From contig NZ_VFVY01000019.1 of the NCBI RefSeq assembly GCF_006442315.1, positions 1 to 64,000 on the forward strand: 64,000 nt of DNA. Direction: 5' to 3'. Positions 40,965-48,110 of this stretch are shown piece by piece (position 1 is the stretch's first letter; every line of letters starts with the position of its first letter). A program made the translations under genes and the position numbers. The stretch comes from Mesorhizobium sp. B2-3-4. GTDB lineage: Bacteria > Pseudomonadota > Alphaproteobacteria > Rhizobiales > Rhizobiaceae. The notes beneath the pieces were generated by a model that was not told the DNA's origin, ran no database searches, and saw only the letters and a list, made by a program, of their open reading frames with translations.

Positions 40965-41268
40965 TGTATTCCCAGGCTTCCTTGATGAAAACGGACGACG
41001 AAGGGTCCTCGCCTTCGATCACCAACAACGCCTTCAACTCCGCTGATGTGAACCCGTCTCTGGAAACCAGGCCGCCGAAAGCTTCCCTCGAAAAAGCTGT
41101 CGACAGCCCCATCGTTCCATCCAAATTCACCACCACAAGCGAGCCAGTCTCCTTGGCCGTTCTCAAAGCCGGCGTAAGGATATCTTCCCGGAATTGCTGA
41201 CCGCTGTAACCACCCTGCTCGCGGAGGCCAGCGCCAGGAAAGCGTGTAAACTCCGCAAACTGTATCAT
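40933..41268 (-). CDS. STAS-like domain protein (DUF4325)
   Basis: A 111-aa protein with MIQFAEFTRFPGAGLREQGG, then SGQQFREDILTPALRTAKET, SLVVVNLDGTMGLSTAF and SREAFGGLV, which follow the STAS-like DUF4325 layout, where a central strand and helix resemble anti-sigma-factor antagonists. AGGAG is six bases before ATG. It starts 25 nt after the GHKL ATPase gene. Partner pairing of a GHKL ATPase and this protein occurs repeatedly in bacterial mobile elements; the output is unknown. Confidence 0.75.
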   Translation of the reverse strand: MIQFAEFTRFPGAGLREQGGYSGQQFREDILTPALRTAKETGSLVVVNLDGTMGLSTAFSREAFGGLVSRDGFTSAELKALLVIEGEDPSSSVFIKEAWEYIASAKPAAVH

Positions 41269-41293
41269 AGTCTTCTCCTGCATGGGCGGGTCC

Positions 41294-42445
41294 TTATAAC
41301 CCAACTTGCCAGCTGATCAAGGTACCACCAATGGAACATGCGAGCTCGGCTTTGGTTGCAGCGCGGCCCTTCGTGTACTTGTAGACGCCGCGCCTACTCA
41401 TGACCCTCAGTTCGCCGGTTTCGCACGCGTCGACAAAACTCAAAAGCTTGCCGAGACCCTTGCCCCGCTGCTCATCACCGGTAGTTGTGACATGATTGTT
41501 CACCGCGAATTCCACGAGATCGGCGTCCGTTGGGCCTCGTCGTAGCAGTTTTTGGAGCGACGCGCGAGCGGACAGGTTTGTCTTGTCGGCATTGGACGCA
41601 AGGCTAGCCGGAATTGTGATGCCCTGATCATAAAGCGTCATGGTTAATCGTCTGTTTTCAAAATCCACGGCCCCAGTCAGCCACCATCTGCCGACATGCG
41701 GAAAGACGACCGCTAGAGGAGGATAGGCGTGGTCGACAACATTCGCCATTCCGTCCACGACCGAGCGAAAAAGCTGGCGGAGCTTCGTATCGGCAAAGAA
41801 ATCGGCATCTTCAACGCCAAGAGCGCTAACAAGCGTTTGAAGCGGCGGCCCCGCGAGCTCTGGACTAACCCGGCGATCAGAAAGGAACGGAGCCACGCGC
41901 CAAGTTCCGGTCTGATCTTCCAGGCTTAACATGGGGGGTTTCTCCCCGATTTCAAGCAGCGTAAAAAACCCGAGCCCCTCAAGCGTTCGTCGGATTTCGG
42001 GATTCCAGTTCGGCACATTCACCGCTGGAAGCCTGGCTCCGAAGCGTCGTCGAGCGCGGTCAAATTCCGCGGCAAGGACCAGAGCCCCGGCGGGATCAAT
42101 CTGAAGAATGCGGTCAAACGATACAAATTTTCCGATCCGACGGGGTTTGCCGGCCGGCCGATAAGGGTCATCCCGACGCTTCGCTTCAAAGATTCCGCGG
42201 CGCCTGGCTGTTGTGATTTTCATCGAATAGCGGATGGAATCCAGAAAACCGACGTATTCGTCGGTGTTGTCGAATAGTCGGCAGTCGGCTGGCGCATAAC
42301 TCGAGGGGATACCGATGGCTGGGAATAGGTGGCCGTCGCGAAACAACAAAATCGCTCGGCTTCGACGTTGCCGAGTGCGCTTCCTCTGTTCATTTCTGGC
42401 GCGGTAGTAGTGCCAACGACGCCAACTCTCGTCTGGAAATCTCAT
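41294..42445 (-). CDS. GHKL-type ATP-binding protein with N-terminal STAS-like region
   Basis: A 383-aa protein. Residues of about 108-168 (FDRILQIDPAGALVLAAEFD ... WNPEIRRTLEGLGFF) resemble the STAS-like fold of its partner. The C-terminal half has the HATPase motifs: N box RSVVDGMANVVDHAY (about 227-241), G1 YDQGITIPASL (about 272-282) and G2 EQRGKGLGKLLSFV (about 325-338). No histidine phosphoacceptor or DNA-binding domain is visible, so it is not a normal sensor kinase; it resembles anti-sigma-type kinases. The frame runs further upstream but the ATG at 42445 fits the domain plan. It lies 143 nt downstream of the integrase stop. Confidence 0.8.
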   Translation of the reverse strand: MRFPDESWRRWHYYRARNEQRKRTRQRRSRAILLFRDGHLFPAIGIPSSYAPADCRLFDNTDEYVGFLDSIRYSMKITTARRRGIFEAKRRDDPYRPAGKPRRIGKFVSFDRILQIDPAGALVLAAEFDRARRRFGARLPAVNVPNWNPEIRRTLEGLGFFTLLEIGEKPPMLSLEDQTGTWRVAPFLSDRRVSPELAGPPLQTLVSALGVEDADFFADTKLRQLFRSVVDGMANVVDHAYPPLAVVFPHVGRWWLTGAVDFENRRLTMTLYDQGITIPASLASNADKTNLSARASLQKLLRRGPTDADLVEFAVNNHVTTTGDEQRGKGLGKLLSFVDACETGELRVMSRRGVYKYTKGRAATKAELACSIGGTLISWQVGL

Positions 42446-42588
42446 AAAGTATTCTCTGATTGAAGCAGCCACTATAAGAAGCCAAATGCATACGCAAGGA
42501 CGTTGGGCTCGGGGTTTGCCCATTCTCCAAAGGAATCCGCTCCATAGGGAAAGATCGACGCTTTTGACGGTGGCTTCTTCCGGGGCTG

Positions 42589-43830
42589 TCAGATATCCGG
42601 CGCAAGCCGCCTGATAGTGTCCGCGACGTAGGACGGCGCAAGGTGCGCATAGTGCTTCTCTGCCATCCTGGTATCGCTGTGGCCAAGCGCCTGCGCCACA
42701 ACGATCAGCGGCGCGCCGTTGCGCACCATAGTGCTGGCGTAGGTGTGCCGGAGCTCGTGCAGCGTCACGTCTGAAAGCTTTGCTTGGGCAAGCAGCGCTT
42801 TCCATGGCCGATGGTAGATCGCCGGCGCCCATGCCGTGCCATTCTCTTGCCGAAGTAGCGGCTCGCCGCCGGGCCGGTTAGAAGCTAATCGTTCGAACAG
42901 ATCAGCCCCGCCGGCCGGCAACGGGATGTGCCGCGGCTTGCCGCTTTTACTCTCGGCGACGAACACCGACTTGTTCGCGGCGTCGTAGTCCGCAACCCTC
43001 AGCCGCGCGAGTTCGCCGAACCGGGCGCCTGTCACCAGCGCGGCCGAAACAAGATCGCGAATTGCACCGTTGCTCGAGGCAATTAGCTTCTTCTGCTCGT
43101 CCGGTGACAGGAAGCGAACGCGCGCCGCCGTCGTGCCGCGATAGGGCTTCACCAGGCGCCACGCAGCATCGTCGGTCACAAGACGATTGTTGAAGGCCCA
43201 ATTGAGGGCTGCTTTCAGCGTAGTGAGCGTTCTGTTGGCCGTGTCCCGCCGGCGCCGGATCACTTCCGGGTCGAATAGATCGACGGCGACTGTGTTCGCC
43301 TTCTCGGCGAGCTTCGATGTGCGCAACCTCTTGTGAGCGGTGACCATCCCGTCGCGCCAGGCGCGAACTTTCTCGATCGTCAGATCCGCCACCTTGATCG
43401 ACCCAAGCTTCGGCCGGATGTGAAAAGCCGCTCGCGATCGCGCATCCTTGATTGCCTTCATCCCTTCCGCCGCGCGCGCCTCGAAATAGCGATCAAGCGC
43501 CGCATTCACGGTCAACGCTTCCGGCTGCTCGCCGCCGGCCTTCAGAGACTTAGCCCAAGTCCTGGCGGCGTCCTTCGCCTGCTCGTGCGTCAAGGTCTTC
43601 AGGCCGTCGGCCGCGATCACGTCGTCGGCGCGACCGATGCGCTCCTGCAGCCGCTTCCCTTCAACAGATCGCGAAGCCGCCAGCCATGAACCGCCCTGCC
43701 CGCGGCTGCCGCGCCCTCGCCGGTATCCGAGCCGGACGCCCGGGCTGATTACTTCCCACTCTGGCGCGTCTGATGGCGGCAGTGCAGCTCTGCTTGTTTT
43801 GCTCGAAAGAAGGCTGCGCCGTTGCGCCAT
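42589..43830 (-). CDS. tyrosine-type site-specific integrase
   Basis: A 413-aa integrase with an N-terminal arm-binding part, a SAM-like core-binding domain (about 105-205, DRYFEARAAEGMKAIKDARS onward) and a catalytic domain. Catalytic residues visible are Arg in TGARFGELARLR (about 267), Lys in ESKSGKPRHIPL, His-Leu-Arg in HELRHTYAS (about 358), His in LGHSDTRM and Tyr in EKHYAHLAP (about 391). The ATG at 43830 has GGAG seven bases upstream; an ATG two codons earlier is less likely. It lies 147 bp from attR and reads away from it. Confidence 0.96.
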   Translation of the reverse strand: MAQRRSLLSSKTSRAALPPSDAPEWEVISPGVRLGYRRGRGSRGQGGSWLAASRSVEGKRLQERIGRADDVIAADGLKTLTHEQAKDAARTWAKSLKAGGEQPEALTVNAALDRYFEARAAEGMKAIKDARSRAAFHIRPKLGSIKVADLTIEKVRAWRDGMVTAHKRLRTSKLAEKANTVAVDLFDPEVIRRRRDTANRTLTTLKAALNWAFNNRLVTDDAAWRLVKPYRGTTAARVRFLSPDEQKKLIASSNGAIRDLVSAALVTGARFGELARLRVADYDAANKSVFVAESKSGKPRHIPLPAGGADLFERLASNRPGGEPLLRQENGTAWAPAIYHRPWKALLAQAKLSDVTLHELRHTYASTMVRNGAPLIVVAQALGHSDTRMAEKHYAHLAPSYVADTIRRLAPDI

Positions 43831-43976
43831 GAACATGCTCCGTTAGAATTCGTTGCCGAATTCGTTGCTTTCCGACTGCTGAGACCACCTGAGACGACGT
43901 GACATCATAGGCGATAAAGCGTAGCAAAATCAATTGTGTAATAGAGTGTCAGAAAATCTCATATTGTGTCAGAAGA

Positions 43977-44024
43977 CGCCCTTTCACGGCGGTAACAGGG
44001 GTTCGATTCCCCTTGGGCGTACCA
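43977..44024 (+). other. attR: 48-bp copy of the tRNA-Glu 3' part
   Basis: CGCCCTTTCACGGCGG through the terminal CCA is identical to 21504-21551; flanks differ on both sides. It marks the right junction of the element. It lacks the 5' part of the tRNA, so it is not a functional gene. Confidence 0.93.
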
Positions 44025-44223
44025 GATTTTTCCATGGCCGGATCACCGCGGCGAATTTGCCGGGCAGCCGACGAAGCTGCGATCTGCGCCGCCCCGGGAA
44101 ATCAAGAATCCACGCCTGAGTTGGCAGACACCACGCAACCCGCTTGTCGCGTAAACATTCGTACGTCACTATCCTGCCAGACTTCCGCGAAAGAAATGTT
44201 GGCGGTTTGAGTTTAGGCGTTGC

Positions 44224-46485
44224 ATGCGACTGTCAGCAATTCTTCTTTTTGCCATTGCATTTCTCGCCGCTGCGCCAGCTTGGACGGCCAGTTCGCCGAG
44301 CTTTGATTGCAGGAAGGCAAAAAGGCCGGATGAGAAGGTAATTTGCGCTGACCCACAATTGGGTGCCTTGGAGGCACTCATGAGCAAGACCTATGCAGAA
44401 ACAGCCAAAAAACTCGGACGATCCGCGGTAGCGGGAATAGGTCGCGCGCGCACAAGGGAACGAATAGCGTGTTCGGTCGACGGAAATTGTATAAGACAGG
44501 TCCTGGAAGGTGAAGTTGAAGACCTTCGGTCACTATCGGCGACCAACGACAACTCTGTCCCCGAATGGTGTGGCAAAGCCAAATCGCCTGCCGAACTCGC
44601 CATCTGCGGCGACGAGTCGTTGCGACGACAGGAAATCAATCTCACCGGAATGTTCTCGACGTTGAACGGCGTCGTCCCTCGGAAGGCTGAGCTGCAACAG
44701 TTACAAAGAAACTGGCTTCGCACCCGTAATCTTTGCGGCAACGACATCGCGTGCCTATCGGATTCCTACGCACGACAGATCGAACTCTATTCTAGCATGT
44801 CAGCCGAACTCGACATAGCCGACACATCCCGGGCCGGAAATACAGCCGTCGCCCAACCTGTTGCCGGAACCTCCCCTTCCGGCGCGATTACACTCAGCGG
44901 ACTGGAGCTGTCGTTTCCCAACGACATCATCACGGGCAACAGCATTGATGCCTTGCTCGTCGCGAATGACGACTATTTGGATGTGGCGAAACTCAAGACG
45001 CCGGCCGCTGATGCCGCTCTTGTTGGCGCCGCGCTGAAATCGCGCGGTATCGCGTCAACGACGATAATGGATGTGACACAGGCGTCGCTTGCCAGCGCTA
45101 TCGGCAGTTACAAGACCAGCCCTCGCAAGGATGTGTTTATCTTCTACTATGCGGGCCACGCCGCCACCGTGAATGGCGATGCAGCATTGCTCTTTCCCTC
45201 GTTTTCACTCACCTCGGCCGCCAACTCGAGCGACTATCAGCCAATCTCGCAGATAATCGCCGCGATCTCCAAGCTCGGCTATCGGAAAGTTCTCGTCGTC
45301 TTCGATGCATGCCGCACGATTGTCGATGTAAAACAGGCAATCGCCAGCGCCGGGGACGCCAAGCCCGTCCTGGACGATGTCACGGTCCGCAGCGTGAGGC
45401 CATTGTCGCCTGCCCAGGTCGATACCGACCCTTCAGGAGGCGGCGAATACACGATTGCTTTTTCCGCATCGAGCGGACAGCCGGCAATTGATACGCTGAA
45501 CGGAAAAAACAGCCCTTTCGCTGAAATCTTCGCGGCCAATATCCGGGACAAGCCGACGATCCTGTCGGCACTCATCGATACCCGTAACGGAGTAAGTTCC
45601 GCGACCGGCGGTAAGCAGCTCCCACGTCTTGAGTTGGGATGGGGAGCAGACGTTGCCCTCACCGCGCACGTCGTGTCATCGGCAAGCCTCCAGCTGGAGT
45701 TGCCGGCCTACCTGCTCAGAAAGACGCCGGAAATTCAGTGGCGGAAGTCACAATGGCAAGGAGGAGAGCCTACCCTCTCGGCGAGACACAGCGTTCGACC
45801 GGGGGACGCTTGCGACATTATGAAAGCAGCCCCCAATGGTGCCGTCACCGTGTCGACAGCCAACTTCGACTGCATGTTGTCGCTATACGATTGGCGGGCA
45901 TCGGCTGACAGCACCGACCGACCCAAGATCGATTGGAATGAGGGCCATCTCACTGAAGGGGTTGTTCAATCATGTGAGCAGGCGAGGTTCGATTTCGACC
46001 TTGATGCCGACGGCAAGCCGGAAACTGTCGGGCTCAGCAACGATAGATATGGCGGGAACCTCAGCTTCGTGCACGGCAACCACACCGCGAATTGGTATTC
46101 GTCCCTTGGCTGCAACTTCAAGGAGATTACGCTTTACGACATCGATCGAAACGGCGTCAGGGATATGATCGTAGACTATGATTGCCAGATAGGAAATGAA
46201 CAGAAATCTTGCCTTTTGGTTCTAAGTGGCGAGCGTCTGGTTGCGAACGTGGACGGCACTTTCTGGTATGGTGATGAAAATGCCGAAAAACAGAAATTGG
46301 CGAAATTCGGAGCTCCGGAATTAAAAGGAGTTCTTAGCGGCGCCGAGCCGATTACCCTATTTTTCGGGGCTGACATCTCTCCTGGTTACGGGATTGAGGG
46401 GAACAAGATCGTGTTTTATTCCCCGGGCGGCATGCCCAACGGTGAGTTGGTCTTTAACAGGGACGGGTCTGTCGATTCTCACTGA
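44224..46485 (+). CDS. exported caspase-like peptidase with N-terminal LprI-type repeats
   Basis: A 753-aa protein with a signal peptide (MRLSAILLFAIAFLAAAPAW). Two LprI-like (DUF1311) units follow: FDCRKAKRPDEKVICADPQL (about 27-46) and PEWCGKAKSPAELAICGD (about 117-134), with paired cysteines. A caspase/peptidase C14 domain spans about 230-480 and keeps the catalytic dyad: His in FIFYYAGHAAT (about 311) and Cys in VLVVFDACRTI (about 362). The C-terminal ~200 residues include FDFDLDADGKPE and YDIDRNGVRDMI, similar to calcium-binding repeat-type modules. It should act in the periplasm. It lies just outside the element's right junction. Confidence 0.85.
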   Translation: MRLSAILLFAIAFLAAAPAWTASSPSFDCRKAKRPDEKVICADPQLGALEALMSKTYAETAKKLGRSAVAGIGRARTRERIACSVDGNCIRQVLEGEVEDLRSLSATNDNSVPEWCGKAKSPAELAICGDESLRRQEINLTGMFSTLNGVVPRKAELQQLQRNWLRTRNLCGNDIACLSDSYARQIELYSSMSAELDIADTSRAGNTAVAQPVAGTSPSGAITLSGLELSFPNDIITGNSIDALLVANDDYLDVAKLKTPAADAALVGAALKSRGIASTTIMDVTQASLASAIGSYKTSPRKDVFIFYYAGHAATVNGDAALLFPSFSLTSAANSSDYQPISQIIAAISKLGYRKVLVVFDACRTIVDVKQAIASAGDAKPVLDDVTVRSVRPLSPAQVDTDPSGGGEYTIAFSASSGQPAIDTLNGKNSPFAEIFAANIRDKPTILSALIDTRNGVSSATGGKQLPRLELGWGADVALTAHVVSSASLQLELPAYLLRKTPEIQWRKSQWQGGEPTLSARHSVRPGDACDIMKAAPNGAVTVSTANFDCMLSLYDWRASADSTDRPKIDWNEGHLTEGVVQSCEQARFDFDLDADGKPETVGLSNDRYGGNLSFVHGNHTANWYSSLGCNFKEITLYDIDRNGVRDMIVDYDCQIGNEQKSCLLVLSGERLVANVDGTFWYGDENAEKQKLAKFGAPELKGVLSGAEPITLFFGADISPGYGIEGNKIVFYSPGGMPNGELVFNRDGSVDSH

Positions 46486-46593
46486 AGACCTCTTCGCGGG
46501 GGTAGTTGTCACGGGCGGATGTGCCAGCCAGACATCGCGACCTTGTCGCGCAACCTGGCCGGTGGTTAAATATGATCCGAAGGGAGCGCTCAT

Positions 46594-47736
46594 ATGACAG
46601 TTCACCTTTCGGCTGATGTACGCGCTCCTGCGGCTACGCCACCACCAAGGTATCTCTTTGGTCCGCTGGCGGACTTCCTGATGCTTGGCGGCAGCGCGTT
46701 CCTGATCTTGCCCGCGCTGTACTTCGTGCCGCTCAAATACGAAGGTCTCGTCGCGGCGACGATGCTTTTCCTGGCTTATGTGATCAACTATCCGCACTTC
46801 GCCCACTCGTACCAGCTCTTCTATCGCAATTTCGGGCGCAAGCTGCGCGGTGACGGATACGATGGCGGCCTCCAAATCCGCTACATCCTCGCCGGCATTG
46901 TCGTTCCCCTGCTCATGGCCGCATTTTTTGCCTATGGCGCGATAACGGCAAACGCCCGGCTGCTGGGCAATGCGACCAACGCCATGTTCTTTTTCGTCGG
47001 CTGGCACTACGTCAAGCAGGGCTACGGCATGTTGATGGTGGATGCCGTCCTGAAGCGCAGGTTCTTCACCGATCCGGACAAGAAGATCCTGCTGGTCAAC
47101 AGCTATACCGTCTGGCTGTTCGCATGGCTTCAGACGAACACAGCGGTCAGCCAGGCCAATTATCTGGGCCTCGAATATTATACGTTCGCAACCCCTGCAT
47201 GGCTGAATGCGATCGCGCTGTCGGCCGCCGCCGCTTCGACTGCCGCCACTGTCGTGATGCTGATCAATCGCTGGAGCAAGAATGGCGGCAGCCTGCCCTA
47301 CAACGGCGTCATCGCCTATATCGCGTCGCTCTATCTCTGGATCCTGATCGTAAGGACAAACCCGCTTTGGCTGCTGGTGGTCCCGGCGCTCCATTCCTTG
47401 CAATATCTGGCGGTGGTCTGGCGTTACCAGAGCAATGTCGAACGCGACGGGCCCGATGCCGAAAAGGCCCCGCAATCCAGAATCCTGTCCTTTCTTGGCT
47501 CGGCCTACTGGGTGCGGCTTCTGGAGTTCATCTCGGCCGGCCTCCTGCTCGGCGGCCTGGGTTTCTGGCTGGTTCCAACCGTGCTGACAGCCCTTGTCCC
47601 CTACAATCAGGAGGTCCTGGGATCGTCGCTGTTCTTCTTCATCGTGCTGATTTTCATCAACGTGCACCATTACTTCCTGGACAACGTGATGTGGCGCCGC
47701 GGCAATCCCGAAGTGTCGAAATATCTCTTCCGCTAG
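46594..47736 (+). CDS. polytopic membrane protein with conserved histidine pairs
   Basis: A 380-aa integral membrane protein with about nine hydrophobic helices. Four histidine motifs face helix ends: NYPHFAHSYQLFYR (about 65-78), FVGWHYVKQGYGM (about 133-145), LHSLQYLAVVWRY (about 268-280) and NVHHYFLDNVMWRR (about 356-369). This spacing recalls membrane enzymes that hold a metal in histidine clusters, such as desaturase- or Brp/Blh-like proteins, but I cannot assign a family. The first residues are cytoplasmic and proline-rich. It follows the caspase-like gene by 108 nt on the same strand. Confidence 0.7.
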   Translation: MTVHLSADVRAPAATPPPRYLFGPLADFLMLGGSAFLILPALYFVPLKYEGLVAATMLFLAYVINYPHFAHSYQLFYRNFGRKLRGDGYDGGLQIRYILAGIVVPLLMAAFFAYGAITANARLLGNATNAMFFFVGWHYVKQGYGMLMVDAVLKRRFFTDPDKKILLVNSYTVWLFAWLQTNTAVSQANYLGLEYYTFATPAWLNAIALSAAAASTAATVVMLINRWSKNGGSLPYNGVIAYIASLYLWILIVRTNPLWLLVVPALHSLQYLAVVWRYQSNVERDGPDAEKAPQSRILSFLGSAYWVRLLEFISAGLLLGGLGFWLVPTVLTALVPYNQEVLGSSLFFFIVLIFINVHHYFLDNVMWRRGNPEVSKYLFR

Positions 47737-47838
47737 AATAATTTACACGCGGACGGAAATCGCTTGGCGTGACGCGGCGACGGACCGGTTCGGCGTCCAG
47801 CCGATCCCCGATCCGTCGATCCACCTGCTTCGGAATTT

Positions 47839-47914
47839 TGGAGGCCTCGCCTCGGAATCGAACCGAGGCTTCCGAGATTTGCAGTCTCTAGCGTAGCCGC
47901 TCCGCCACGAGGCC
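47839..47914 (-). tRNA. tRNA-Cys (GCA anticodon)
   Basis: On the minus strand the cloverleaf has acceptor GGCCTCG with CGAGGCC, an anticodon loop with GCA (ACTGCAAATCT), T arm CCTCG-GTTCGATT-CCGAGG, and encoded CCA. It is intact and unassociated with any repeat seen in the window. Confidence 0.95.
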
Positions 47915-48110
47915 ATACGTGCTTTGGTAAAGGGCAGAAGTTTAAAGTTTCTTGACGCCCTGGATAAAACTTTCGGCAACGCACGATTGTGGAAAAGAGC
48001 GTGTCAAATGGCAGGAAAGAGGCGATCCGAGACTCGTCTCGCGGACTTGAAACGCATCCGCCTCCACAAGGGTCCCACGGCCTTGTACGCCCTCTCCTGC
48101 CGTGTCTTTC

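Larger units (their letters stand above)
21504..43976. mobile_element. integrated element of about 22.5 kb in tRNA-Glu (phage-satellite-like or reduced prophage)
   Basis: The element is bounded by exact 48-bp repeats (21504-21551 and 43977-44024). An AlpA-like gene reads inward from the left end and a tyrosine integrase reads inward from the right end, so they flank attP divergently on the excised circle. Contents include a RepA-like ATPase with an iteron cluster, a serine recombinase, a virion-type protein, a tail-fibre-like protein, a methyltransferase-nuclease fusion, an SRAP protein, a secreted nuclease and a GHKL/STAS-like module. No large terminase, portal or major capsid gene was found, so self-packaging is unlikely. 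Confidence 0.88.

Noticed and set aside
46357..47670. 437-codon minus-strand frame opposite the histidine-rich membrane protein
   Set aside because: Its translation is very hydrophilic and repetitive, as expected for the complement of a membrane protein gene; the plus-strand frame has clear helices.
44025..47838. A second tandem element after attR
   Set aside because: No third copy of the 48-bp repeat and no further integrase gene occur to the right, so the chromosome is taken to resume at 44025.
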